Origin: a virus
DNA length: 23,116 bases
Reading direction: 5' to 3' (one strand)
Virus record (IMG/VR): IMGVR_UViG_3300031857_001459
Coordinates: 1-23,116 of that record
Part shown: positions 4,916 through 12,739 of the stretch, piece by piece
Numbering within the stretch: the first letter of the stretch is position 1
How the letters are laid out: each line of letters opens with the position of its first letter
Translations under genes and position numbers: made by a program
Notes under the pieces: model-generated
Databases searched by the model: none
Seen by the model: only the letters and a program-made list of their open reading frames with translations
Told to the model about the DNA's origin: nothing

Positions 4916-7339
4916 GTGTCAGCGATTAAGATCACCAAGTTCCTTGGGACAACTCCGAAAAATGCTTCGGAGTTGATACCCGATACGGCTGCGCAGCTTG
5001 CAGAAAACTGCAAGCTGTACTCTGGTGATCTTATTCCCTACCCGACGCCAACCATTGTAGCGGATGCCCACCGTTCGGGTGTTATCCGTACGCTTTATGC
5101 TTTGCGGGACCCGGACACCGATGATCTTGTTTGGCTTTCGTGGAATTCTGTTGTTGATATTGTAACGCCAGCCACGGATACAGCCAGTGAGCAGCGGTTT
5201 TACTATACAGGCGATGGTGCCCCAAAGATCAGCACCTATGACTTGGCTACGCAGGGTTCCACGCCATACCCTAATGGGTATTATGACCTGGGCTTACCTC
5301 TGCCCACAGTCAAGCCGACAACTGTCGCTACGACTTTCACGCCCGTAACCACTTCGTCTTTTGCTCGCGCCGCAGGTAACAACGTCACACTGGTGACAAG
5401 CTCAGCGCATAACTTGAAATCCGGCGCTATTATCACGGTATCAGGGTTCTCGTTCCGCACCGGTACATACAGCCGCAGTGGCACGCTTATCACGGTGACG
5501 ATCACCGGACACGGCCTGTCCAGCGGCTCCGATGTTCTGCTAAAGTTCACGTCTGGCACTGCCACGACCAATACCTACACCATCACGGTGACAGGAGCGA
5601 ACACCTTCACGTGTAACGATACTTCTTCCGGTTCGACTTCCGGCGATGTAAGTTGGGATATTGGCGATCTGAACACCACTGCAGAAGTGACGGTCATCAA
5701 CTCAACGACCATCAGGTATTTTTCGCCCGGCCCGACTGTGACCACCACATCGAGTTCCGATGGTTCGGTTGACCTTGGTGGGCAGATTCAATCTCGTAAC
5801 TACCTATACACTTGGTACACAGGCTGGCAGGAGGAGTCGATTGGCTCTGAGCCTGCTGATGCCTTGTTCATCAAGGAAGGGCAGATTGTTACTGTTGGCA
5901 CGCTACCCACCGTAAAGCCCGCAGGAGACAACTTCGTCCGTGGTATTCGGCTTTACCGTACCCTGGCTGGTACGACTGACGCTGAGTATTATCGGTTGGC
6001 AACCTTGCTGTTCCCCAACACCATCACAACTGTAGAGCGTACTAGTAACGTATCTAAAGTAACTTTTCAGTATCCCCACCAGTTGTTCAAGGATGACCGC
6101 TTTAAGATAAGCGGATGCAGTGTAGCATCGTTTGACATCACGGGCGGTATTGTTACTGAGGTCGTCGACCAGTACACGTTTGAGTATGCTCAGACGGCTT
6201 CTAATGTGGCCTCAGCATCTGCCACTGGTACGCTCTATTATGATGTGTCTGAGAACCCGCCAACGACCACGGCACGGTATTGGGGTGATGGCGGCATTTA
6301 TGACTTTACAGATGACTTCAGCTTCCGGTCACTTACCAGTATTCTGCAGTCCAATAACTATGATGCGCCGCCCGAGTACCTTCAGGGTCTGACGATTATT
6401 CAGAGCAGCATCCTCGCAGGATTTGTTGATAACACGCTCTACTTGTCTGAGCCGGGTGTCTTCCACGCATGGCCGAAAGCCTACACTAAGTCTTTCGATA
6501 GCGACATCGTTGGACTCGCTCAGATCGGTGGCAATCTATTGGTTCTGACCAAAGGCTATCCATACATTCTGTCAGGCTCAAACCCCGCGATTATGTCGCA
6601 GGCCCGGTTGTCAGCTCGTTACCCATGCCTTAACCGGCGCAGCATCGTTGAGACCAGCTTCGGGGTTATCTATTCTACCCATGACGGTTTGGCGATCTAT
6701 GCGCCATCATCCTCAGCGCAGCTTCTGACACGTTTGATCCACAGCAGCGATACGTGGAATGCGTCGCTTGACCCCGATACATTGGTGGGCGTGACATACA
6801 AAGACACGTACATCGCCTCCTCTGATACCGGCTCAATCGTATTGGAACCCGGCAGCGGGCAGAACGTCGGCACCTTTGTTGATAATGCCTTCACCTTCAC
6901 TGCCGCATGGTACGACGCTATCACAAATAACTTGTACGTTGTATCTGGCACCAACGGTGATATTTATCAGTGGGATGATGCCGCGCAGCCCAATACAACA
7001 ATGCGGTGGAAGTCAAAGACTTTCATCACCAAAGACTTCACGAACATCGGTGCAGCCCGCATCGTTGCAGACTATACTGGTGTCGCCGGGTCCTCCTTCT
7101 GGGAAGATGTCGATACCGCATGGAATGTAACCGAAGAATTATGGGATGCAGCCGACCCGATCACATTCAAACTATACGTGGATAAGAACCTTATCTTTAC
7201 CACAACACAGTCCAATAGTAGCCTATTCCGGCTACCATCAGGGTATAGAAGTGATACCTTCGAGGTAGAGATTGAAAGCCTTGTTCGGGTTCGTGCAATC
7301 CATCTGGCTGATACCCCAACCGGTTTGAGGACAGCGTAA
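4916..7339 (+). CDS. Tail nozzle / tail-tubular B-like structural protein (807 aa)
   Basis: The start is GTG at 4916, giving S-A-I-K-I-T-K-F-L-G-T-T-P-K-N-A-S-E-L-I-P-D. This is followed by A-A-Q-L-A-E-N-C-K-L-Y-S-G-D-L-x-P, a hallmark opening of podovirus nozzle and similar tail proteins (T7 gp12-type). The central and C-terminal part has the expected beta-propeller-like strings: V-F-H-A-W-P, D-I-V-G-L-A-Q-I-G-G-N-L-L-V-L-T-K-G and Y-P-C-L-N-R-R-S-I-V, then G-V-I-Y-S-T-H-D-G-L. Between about 155 and 245, and again near 379-440, sit small beta modules with an H-N-L/H-G-L-x-S-G motif, like FCCH-type inserts. The protein would form the distal tail tube through which DNA and internal proteins pass. 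The ribosome-binding site is weak. Confidence 0.78.
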   Translation: MSAIKITKFLGTTPKNASELIPDTAAQLAENCKLYSGDLIPYPTPTIVADAHRSGVIRTLYALRDPDTDDLVWLSWNSVVDIVTPATDTASEQRFYYTGDGAPKISTYDLATQGSTPYPNGYYDLGLPLPTVKPTTVATTFTPVTTSSFARAAGNNVTLVTSSAHNLKSGAIITVSGFSFRTGTYSRSGTLITVTITGHGLSSGSDVLLKFTSGTATTNTYTITVTGANTFTCNDTSSGSTSGDVSWDIGDLNTTAEVTVINSTTIRYFSPGPTVTTTSSSDGSVDLGGQIQSRNYLYTWYTGWQEESIGSEPADALFIKEGQIVTVGTLPTVKPAGDNFVRGIRLYRTLAGTTDAEYYRLATLLFPNTITTVERTSNVSKVTFQYPHQLFKDDRFKISGCSVASFDITGGIVTEVVDQYTFEYAQTASNVASASATGTLYYDVSENPPTTTARYWGDGGIYDFTDDFSFRSLTSILQSNNYDAPPEYLQGLTIIQSSILAGFVDNTLYLSEPGVFHAWPKAYTKSFDSDIVGLAQIGGNLLVLTKGYPYILSGSNPAIMSQARLSARYPCLNRRSIVETSFGVIYSTHDGLAIYAPSSSAQLLTRLIHSSDTWNASLDPDTLVGVTYKDTYIASSDTGSIVLEPGSGQNVGTFVDNAFTFTAAWYDAITNNLYVVSGTNGDIYQWDDAAQPNTTMRWKSKTFITKDFTNIGAARIVADYTGVAGSSFWEDVDTAWNVTEELWDAADPITFKLYVDKNLIFTTTQSNSSLFRLPSGYRSDTFEVEIESLVRVRAIHLADTPTGLRTA

Positions 7340-7689
7340 TGGCACGCTTTACAGGCATCCCTGAGATACCGCAGGGCGGTATTGACGAGTGGCAGTATCG
7401 CGTTTTTGAGGCGATGAAGCAGAACATCGAACTGTTGACTAATACTCGGAACGAAGAAGATGAAGCTAGTGTGGCTATCACCCGGTCCAGTATTTCCACT
7501 CGTCCTCCCGGCGCAGCTCAGTTTCAGGCGCTATCGGCTCGAGGTACGGGCTTTACCATTTCCGGTGTTCAAGTTCCGTCCCTTGATGATTATAATGCCC
7601 TGTTGCAAGATTTCATCCGGCTCAGCCAGGATGTGGCTAACCTTCGTGCTACCGTCTCAACGCTCATCACTCAGATAAGAGGGCTATGA
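7339..7689 (+). CDS. Small structural protein, coiled-coil C-terminus (116 aa)
   Basis: The gene starts in a TAATG overlap with the nozzle gene, with GAGGA about eight bases upstream. The N-terminus is A-R-F-T-G-I-P-E-I-P-Q-G-G-I-D-E-W-Q-Y, followed by a helix. A beta-type central segment (G-T-G-F-T-I-S-G-V-Q-V-P-S-L) leads into a C-terminal heptad-like helix from about residue 82 to the end (L-L-Q-D-F-I-R-L-S-Q-D-V-A-N-L-R-A-T-V-S). It is probably a trimeric or other oligomeric virion component associated with the nozzle or with fibre attachment. No family is recognised with confidence. It ends in an ATGA overlap with the next gene. Confidence 0.7.
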   Translation: MARFTGIPEIPQGGIDEWQYRVFEAMKQNIELLTNTRNEEDEASVAITRSSISTRPPGAAQFQALSARGTGFTISGVQVPSLDDYNALLQDFIRLSQDVANLRATVSTLITQIRGL

Positions 7690-8900
7690 TGTCATACTCC
7701 ACCACGTCGCTTGATGACGAAGAACTCGCGCGCCTCGATTTGCTGGGTCGCACTGGTGTGCCCATAAATATGCCGGGGGTCGGTTTCGGTATTTCTGTTG
7801 GTGTGCCCGGGACTCCTACTTACCGCGAGCAGCCAATGGGTAAGGTAGGGCCGCCTCAAGGTCCGTTTGGCATTTCTGTTGGTGTGCCCGGGACTCCTAC
7901 TTACCGCGAACAACCAATGGCACCTCCGGGTAAGGTAGGGCCGCCTGAAGGCCCATTCGGTATTTCTGTTGGTGTGCCGGGAACTGATACTTACCGCTTC
8001 AGGGGGATGAGCCCCCCCGGTTCTGCTGCTATGCCCAAGTATCAAATGGGTGGGCTGGTTGGTCCCGGCGGTATGCCGATGCGGCCTGATATGGGTACGG
8101 GAGAAACTCCGATGTCATACTCCACCACGTCGCTTGACCTGCCCCCGGCACTGGCAAGCCTGCTCGCTCCGACCGTTACTCCTGCTATGGGGCCGGGCGG
8201 CATTAGCACTTCTGCCATGGGCAACCGCGCCGCTATGATGGGTTCTGCTGCTATGCCTACGTACCAGATGGGCGGGATGGTCGGCCCCGGCGGTATGCCG
8301 ATGCGGCCTGATATGGGTATGGGTATGGGTAGCGCCATGGGTGGTATGCCTGGCCTGGCTCCTGCCGGTGCAATGCAGCAAAACTTGTCGCCTGGGCAGA
8401 TTCCCGGTGAGGTGCAGCGGTTCGTGCAGCAGAACCCCGATCAGATGAACCAGATTCGTATGCAGATTGAACAGCTTGTTCAGTCCGGTCAGGTTACGCC
8501 TCAAGAGCTGAATATGATGGTTCAGATGGCGCAAGCTGCGGCTAGTAACCCAGCACTTTACAAACAGCTTCGTATGATCGCCATCCAGCGTGGGATGGCC
8601 GGACCCGATGAGCTTAGTGAAGAATTCGACCCTGGACTTATCTTTGTCTTGCTTTTGATCGGCGCTGCTATGTCCGGCGGTATGGGTGGTATGGGCGGCG
8701 GGCAGATGCCGCAGATGATGCCTTCTATGAAGAAAGGCGGTATGCTTCCCAGCCGCAATGGTGATGATAGTGAAGCCGTGGTTGCTCAGCTTCATGAGGG
8801 CGAGTATGTAATCCCGGCCCACGTCGTCCGAGCCAAGGGTACCGAGTTCTTTGACAAGCTGCTGGAAACACACAAGAAGTCCAATGACTCGGACGATTGA
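7686..8900 (+). CDS. Met/Gly/Pro-rich repeat virion protein (404 aa)
   Basis: Two ATGs (7686, 7689) follow an AGAGGG. Residues about 34-108 are tandem repeats of a 27-30-residue unit (F-G-I-S-V-G-V-P-G-T-P-T-Y-R). Two 27-residue copies of S-A-A-M-P-x-Y-Q-M-G-G follow, separated by an exact copy of the protein's own N-terminus (M-S-Y-S-T-T-S-L-D). Residues about 235-315 are a Gln-rich helical region (P-G-E-V-Q-R-F-V-Q-Q-N). A hydrophobic span (L-I-F-V-L-L-L-I-G-A-A-M-S) lies near 318-332. The C-terminus (K-K-G-G-M-L-P-S, then L-H-E-G-E-Y-V-I-P-A-H-V-V) matches a segment common in phage structural proteins. I infer a virion protein, possibly minor and membrane-active during ejection. Confidence 0.75.
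   Translation: MMSYSTTSLDDEELARLDLLGRTGVPINMPGVGFGISVGVPGTPTYREQPMGKVGPPQGPFGISVGVPGTPTYREQPMAPPGKVGPPEGPFGISVGVPGTDTYRFRGMSPPGSAAMPKYQMGGLVGPGGMPMRPDMGTGETPMSYSTTSLDLPPALASLLAPTVTPAMGPGGISTSAMGNRAAMMGSAAMPTYQMGGMVGPGGMPMRPDMGMGMGSAMGGMPGLAPAGAMQQNLSPGQIPGEVQRFVQQNPDQMNQIRMQIEQLVQSGQVTPQELNMMVQMAQAAASNPALYKQLRMIAIQRGMAGPDELSEEFDPGLIFVLLLIGAAMSGGMGGMGGGQMPQMMPSMKKGGMLPSRNGDDSEAVVAQLHEGEYVIPAHVVRAKGTEFFDKLLETHKKSNDSDD
7785..8009 (+). repeat. In-frame tandem repeat, 2.6 units of 81-90 bp
   Basis: Unit 1 is 7785-7865 (27 codons), unit 2 is 7866-7955 (30 codons, with three extra codons for A-P-P) and a partial third unit is 7956-8009. The units are nearly identical at the DNA level over their first ~40 bases and diverge mostly at third codon positions. 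This points to duplication followed by purifying drift. All units stay in the reading frame of the surrounding gene. Confidence 0.9.
8022..8324 (+). repeat. Pair of 81-bp direct repeats (8022-8102 and 8244-8324)
   Basis: Each copy encodes S-A-A-M-P-x-Y-Q-M-G-G-x-V-G-P-G-G-M-P-M-R-P-D-M-G. The last ~34 bases are identical in the two copies, while the first half differs at third positions. The 141 bases between them include the second copy of the gene's N-terminal sequence. The arrangement suggests that a larger block carrying the gene's own start was duplicated in frame. Confidence 0.88.
8112..8137 (+). repeat. Exact 26-bp copy of the gene's own start region (7689-7714)
   Basis: Bases 7689-7714 and 8112-8137 are identical and both begin with the ATG of M-S-Y-S-T-T-S-L-D in the same frame. 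The second copy has GGGAG at 8099-8103, eight bases upstream, so it could act as an internal translation start giving a 262-residue C-terminal isoform. Whether it is used is unknown. Confidence 0.85.
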
Positions 8901-9312
8901 GCATCTGACTCCTGCCCGGGTTGAGGAGTTGTGGCCTTACATAGAACCACTCCTCTACTCCGTGTGTTTGGAAGGTATTGATGCCCCAATCCCAATGGAC
9001 CCCGAGTATATACGGATTACGGCTCAGCACGGTGTGACTGATATCCTAGGGATATTTGACAAAGAGCACCTTGATCTGATCGTAGTCTCTGAATTTACTG
9101 TTGTGTGCGGGGTTAAAACTGCTAGTATTTCTGCCATGGCTGGCAAAGGTTTGCTGAAGGCTCGTTCCGAAGTTTGGCAGGATATTCTAGCATGGTACAA
9201 GGCCGCAGGCGCCCGCGCCGTGGATGCGTATGCAAAGCCTAGGCTTGCTAGGGTATACCAGCAAAAGTTCGGTTTCGATCAGGGTTGTTCATACGTACGT
9301 ATGGCGCTTTAG
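8884..9312 (+). CDS. GNAT-like (acetyltransferase-fold) protein (142 aa)
   Basis: I choose ATG 8884 (M-T-R-T-I-E-H-L-T-P), which overlaps the previous gene by 17 bases. The frame is also open further upstream, but that part reads like a shadow. The order of elements fits a compact GNAT fold: an N-terminal helix (V-E-E-L-W-P-Y-I-E-P-L-L), central strands (V-T-D-I-L-G-I-F, D-L-I-V-V-S-E-F-T-V-V), a helix (D-I-L-A-W-Y-K-A-A-G-A-R-A-V-D-A-Y-A) and the closing V-Y-Q-Q-K-F-G-F-x-x-G-C-S-Y-V-R-M. The usual acetyl-CoA loop (Q/R-x-x-G-x-G/A) is not obvious; A-M-A-G-K-G-L is only a partial match. Podovirus proteins of this type lie next to internal virion genes, so it may be structural rather than catalytic. 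Confidence 0.65.
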   Translation: MTRTIEHLTPARVEELWPYIEPLLYSVCLEGIDAPIPMDPEYIRITAQHGVTDILGIFDKEHLDLIVVSEFTVVCGVKTASISAMAGKGLLKARSEVWQDILAWYKAAGARAVDAYAKPRLARVYQQKFGFDQGCSYVRMAL

Positions 9313-9316
9313 GAGG
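9311..9316 (+). promoter_or_regulatory. Strong Shine-Dalgarno AGGAGG for the 428-aa virion protein
   Basis: AGGAGG starts within the stop codon of the upstream gene and lies five bases before the ATG at 9322. It is the strongest ribosome-binding site in the window and fixes this start. It fits a highly expressed virion gene. Confidence 0.85.
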
Positions 9317-9321
9317 TTGAT

Positions 9322-10608
9322 ATGGGTGGTGTAAGTAAGGGTTTTAACCGGGCTCTCGGGTTGAACAAGGGCGGCACCCTTAACCGCGCTTTCGGCGGGA
9401 ACCAAAACCTTGCCGTGGCTATTGGAGTTGTCGCTGCAATCGCCATACCCATTGCCCTACCCTATGTTGCATCTGCGATTGCCACCTCTCTCACCGTTTC
9501 GCCCCTTGTGGCTTCCACGCTTGCGGGCGCCGGTATGGGCGCGGCTGCGGGTGCAGTCTCCGGGTCCTTGACTGGTAATGTGGGTCAAGGTGCCCTTATC
9601 GGCGGCGCAGGCGGTGCGGTTAGCGGTTTTGCGCAAGGCGGCGGGTTTCAGCAGGTAGGGAATGCGTTGTTTGGTCCTTCTACTACTGTCGTACCTGAGA
9701 CCGGGCAGGCCATATCCGGTGCCACGTACGAGAATTTGGCGGGTTCTTCGGGTATGCCCGAAGGCTTTTCTAGCGCCGCGACCGCCCCCAGTGCACAAGC
9801 CCCGGCTTCTTACAGTGCCGCTGGATATGGTACGCCTGTACAGGCAGGCTCGCAGGCGTCAGGTATTGGCGGTGCGGTTTCTGCACCATCTATTAGTGGT
9901 ATGACGCCCGAGCAGGCTATGGCATCCCTACCTGCTACCCCCACACCGGCAACTACAGGTGTTGCTGTTGCCGCACCTCAAGGTACGCAGTTTGAACGCT
10001 TCCTTGGCGGTCTTACCGGCGGTAAGGCGCCACTGGACCTTACCACGGCTGAGGGTGTGGGTCGTGCGATCTCGCCTATATTCAGCCCATCAACCGTTGC
10101 CGGTGTCGGTCAGCTTGCTATGACGATGTACAACAAGCCGCCTGAAAGCCTGACGCCGCAAGAACGGTCCTATGTTAGCGAAACGGCTGAGCTTGCTGGT
10201 ACCAACCGGGCCTTGTTTGAGCAGCGTGTGAACTCTGCTCGCCGCCTGTTGCAGCAAGGCACACCCAATCCCGAAGAAGCCTACGCTCAAGCCAGCATGG
10301 GTGTGCAACGCCGCTTCCGCGAAGCTGGTCTGCGTGATGCGGGTGACGTGCGGCGCGGCCTGATCGAAGGCGCTCGCCTTGGTGCTGCGGCTATCCCGGG
10401 TGAGTACACCCGAGCTGCTTCGCTCACACAGGCTGGTCTATCGGCTATGCCGTCCACTGCGCCGCAGGGTGCCGAAGGTATGGCGCTTCCGGTGTATCGT
10501 GATCTTGAGCGGCGTCAGCGTGAGTACCAAGCTGATCTTGGTCGCGGCTTCGGCACGCTTGCGGGCGGCTACAGTGGCCGTTCTAGGGGTGGTTTGTTTA
10601 GCAGTTAA
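9322..10608 (+). CDS. Putative internal virion / DNA-ejection protein, small member (428 aa)
   Basis: After a basic N-terminus (K-G-F-N-R-A-L-G-L-N-K-G-G), residues about 29-110 are hydrophobic and Gly/Ala-rich. A membrane-like stretch (A-V-A-I-G-V-V-A-A-I-A-I-P-I-A-L) is followed by glycine-zipper repeats (G-A-G-M-G-A-A-A-G-A-V-S-G). A Pro/Ala/Ser-rich linker fills about 120-240. The C-terminal ~150 residues are helical and charged (R-R-L-L-Q-Q-G, R-R-F-R-E-A-G-L-R-D-A-G), ending in an R-G-G-L-F tail. This is the build of ejection proteins such as P22 gp7 or T7 gp14, which leave the virion and insert in the host envelope. The assignment is by architecture and by its place before two larger proteins of the same kind. 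Confidence 0.65.
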   Translation: MGGVSKGFNRALGLNKGGTLNRAFGGNQNLAVAIGVVAAIAIPIALPYVASAIATSLTVSPLVASTLAGAGMGAAAGAVSGSLTGNVGQGALIGGAGGAVSGFAQGGGFQQVGNALFGPSTTVVPETGQAISGATYENLAGSSGMPEGFSSAATAPSAQAPASYSAAGYGTPVQAGSQASGIGGAVSAPSISGMTPEQAMASLPATPTPATTGVAVAAPQGTQFERFLGGLTGGKAPLDLTTAEGVGRAISPIFSPSTVAGVGQLAMTMYNKPPESLTPQERSYVSETAELAGTNRALFEQRVNSARRLLQQGTPNPEEAYAQASMGVQRRFREAGLRDAGDVRRGLIEGARLGAAAIPGEYTRAASLTQAGLSAMPSTAPQGAEGMALPVYRDLERRQREYQADLGRGFGTLAGGYSGRSRGGLFSS

Positions 10609-10619
10609 TATTGGCCGTC

Positions 10620-10624
10620 GGAGG
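10620..10624 (+). promoter_or_regulatory. Shine-Dalgarno GGAGG for the 700-aa virion protein
   Basis: GGAGG lies five bases before the ATG at 10630, in the 21-base gap after the previous stop. It decides the start of the long ORF that follows. Confidence 0.8.
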
Positions 10625-10629
10625 TCTGC

Positions 10630-12732
10630 ATGTCTGGTTATCTATACCCCTATACTCCTTACCCCACTGCTGGGAACTTGCAGTCTGCCGGGCAGGCGTT
10701 CCTTGGCGGCTTCAGCACAGGCCAGGAAATTGAAGGCCGTGCTCAGGAGATGGATGCCAGGAACCAACTTCAGAAGCTGCGGCAAGCTCAAGAAGAACGG
10801 GAGCGGCAGACGTTCCCATTGCGTATGCAACTGGCTGAGCAGCAGATGAAGTTCGCAGCGCAGAACCAACCTGTGACGCTTGAGGGGCTGCGCCTTAGAA
10901 ATCAAGCGCTTCAGGCTAGCCTCAACGCTGCCGCTCAGCAGCGGGCCGCTGCGGCAGAATATGCACGTTTTATAGCCAACGGTTCGTCGTTTACTGCGCC
11001 CGGTACGCCTGCTGTCCCTAGTGCGCCTATAACTCAAAGTCCCGGCCTTGTGGCTCCTGCGACACCTGCACCCGCACCTGTAGCACCACAGTATTCGCCT
11101 TACGGCGGGGACACGGTAACGCCCGGCCCGCAGTCTAACCTTGATTTCGGGGTTCAGCGGTTTGGTGACCGGGATTTCAACCGTCGTTTTAGCGGTATGC
11201 AACTGGCTAGTGCCGGGATCAATGATGGCACAGGTTTGCCTACTGGCATGACACCTGAAATGCTGGAACCGGATTACCAGCAGTATCCACAAACCGGTTT
11301 CCCCACGGGGCAGGGAGGCCCAAGCCCAACTGCACCAGGGGCGTTACCCGCCGCAATGCTACCTCCTGAACAACGTGCTGGCGCTGTGGCACCTGCGCCT
11401 GCCGCCCCACAACTTCCAATGTCAACACTCCCTGCCGATATTAATAGGGAACTTGCGGAACAAGCAGGAAACTACGAACTAGATAGGAATCTAGCTCGTA
11501 TTACGGCGGGGCAAGACCAAGAGAGTGCGCGGTCTCGGCTCATTCAAAACGCAATGCAAGATGTTCGTGCTCTCATAAACGCCGGTTATGAGCCACAACA
11601 AGCCATCCAAGAAACTCTTTCTAATACGGATTATGGCGGTCGTATAAACGCTGCTGACCTCAACTTGTTCGTACCACCGGGGCAACCCATTGCCACACCG
11701 CCTGTTGCTGGCACTCGCGGCACTCGCGGCACCGCTGCTTCAGCACCCGGTACTCAGTTTTCACCTTTCGGAGAGACTGCACCCGGCCTTGCCGGTGCTA
11801 TCCCGGCATCTCCTGACTTCACAGTTGCTCCGACTGGAGGTCCGGCGGGTTTGCGCCCGCAGGGTGCCGAAACTCCCGAACAGATTTCAGCACGCTTGCA
11901 GCGGCAGCTTACTAGTGGTTCCGATCTAACGCTGCCGGGGCTTTCGGTATTCGACCCGTTCACTGCGGGCGTGGAAAGCCGTTTGCTGGACAACACTTCT
12001 GCTCGGCTTGATCTACAGGAACGTCAGTTGGCTGATATGCGTAGGCAGGCTGCAATCCTTGCTCGCTCAGGCCCGGCAGGTATGACGCAAGCAATGCAGA
12101 TGATGCAGGCTGTTCGTGAGCGTGAAGTGGAGTTGCTACAGCAACGACAGAACTTGGGTGTAAGTCGCGCTAACCTCAACGGGCGGGCAAACATCTCCGA
12201 GTTCAACAACGGTAATTTTGCACCGCTGGCCGATGATATATTTAGGTCTTCTAACGGCAGCTTGCGCTTGCAACCGACGCAAGACGGTAAGTTCAATGTT
12301 CTTGACCGTAATAACAACGTAATCGCAACTCGCACGAGGGATGATATTCTCACTGTGGGTCGCCGCCTCTATGACGAAAACTATAAGAAGGCCATTGAAG
12401 ATAACCGCACTCGGATTGCTTCACGGCGTGAAGCTTTGTTCAAAACCACACTTGATGCGTTTGAACAGTCACTCAAAGACCAGTCTCAGGCGGGCCGTGA
12501 AATTTCTGTTGAGCGGGCCAAGGCCGACTTTAATCGTCAGAGTAGAAACACTGAGCTTGAGATGAGGGTGACTACTAATGGTGAGATTGTTGTCGTGCAT
12601 AAGTATGATCCAACCAAACCAATTCGTGCGTATAAAGTACAGCCCGGTGTTGATCCTCGGACTGGCAGGCCCACAGGTAGGAATGAACTAGTTCCGGTAT
12701 CAGTAGCACCAGAAGCAGTATTCACGCAGTGA
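10630..12732 (+). CDS. Putative internal virion protein, middle member (700 aa)
   Basis: The N-terminus (S-G-Y-L-Y-P-Y-T-P-Y-P-T-A-G-N) leads to G-Q-A-F-L-G-G-F-S-T-G-Q-E-I. A long Gln/Glu/Arg coiled coil runs from about 35 to 115 (L-R-Q-A-Q-E-E-R-E-R-Q). Pro/Ala-rich linkers fill about 120-280 and 345-420. A second helical region, about 425-515 (R-L-D-L-Q-E-R-Q-L-A-D-M-R-R-Q-A-A-I-L), and a charged helix at about 580-640 follow. The C-terminal domain (V-V-H-K-Y-D-P-T-K-P-I-R-A-Y-K-V) looks globular and beta-rich. No enzymatic motif is seen. By order and composition it is the counterpart of T7 gp15 or P22 gp20, a core protein released with the DNA. Sequence identity with those is not claimed. 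Confidence 0.65.
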   Translation: MSGYLYPYTPYPTAGNLQSAGQAFLGGFSTGQEIEGRAQEMDARNQLQKLRQAQEERERQTFPLRMQLAEQQMKFAAQNQPVTLEGLRLRNQALQASLNAAAQQRAAAAEYARFIANGSSFTAPGTPAVPSAPITQSPGLVAPATPAPAPVAPQYSPYGGDTVTPGPQSNLDFGVQRFGDRDFNRRFSGMQLASAGINDGTGLPTGMTPEMLEPDYQQYPQTGFPTGQGGPSPTAPGALPAAMLPPEQRAGAVAPAPAAPQLPMSTLPADINRELAEQAGNYELDRNLARITAGQDQESARSRLIQNAMQDVRALINAGYEPQQAIQETLSNTDYGGRINAADLNLFVPPGQPIATPPVAGTRGTRGTAASAPGTQFSPFGETAPGLAGAIPASPDFTVAPTGGPAGLRPQGAETPEQISARLQRQLTSGSDLTLPGLSVFDPFTAGVESRLLDNTSARLDLQERQLADMRRQAAILARSGPAGMTQAMQMMQAVREREVELLQQRQNLGVSRANLNGRANISEFNNGNFAPLADDIFRSSNGSLRLQPTQDGKFNVLDRNNNVIATRTRDDILTVGRRLYDENYKKAIEDNRTRIASRREALFKTTLDAFEQSLKDQSQAGREISVERAKADFNRQSRNTELEMRVTTNGEIVVVHKYDPTKPIRAYKVQPGVDPRTGRPTGRNELVPVSVAPEAVFTQ

Positions 12733-12739
12733 GGTATCC

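Noticed and set aside
7785-8324. CRISPR-like array
   Set aside because: The repeats are 81-90 bp, coding, in frame and mostly adjacent without unique spacers of constant length.
8115-8873. 252-codon open frame on the - strand opposite the Met/Gly-rich repeat gene
   Set aside because: Its His/Thr-rich sequence mirrors the repeats of the + strand gene, as expected for an antisense shadow, and no family features or ribosome-binding site are seen.
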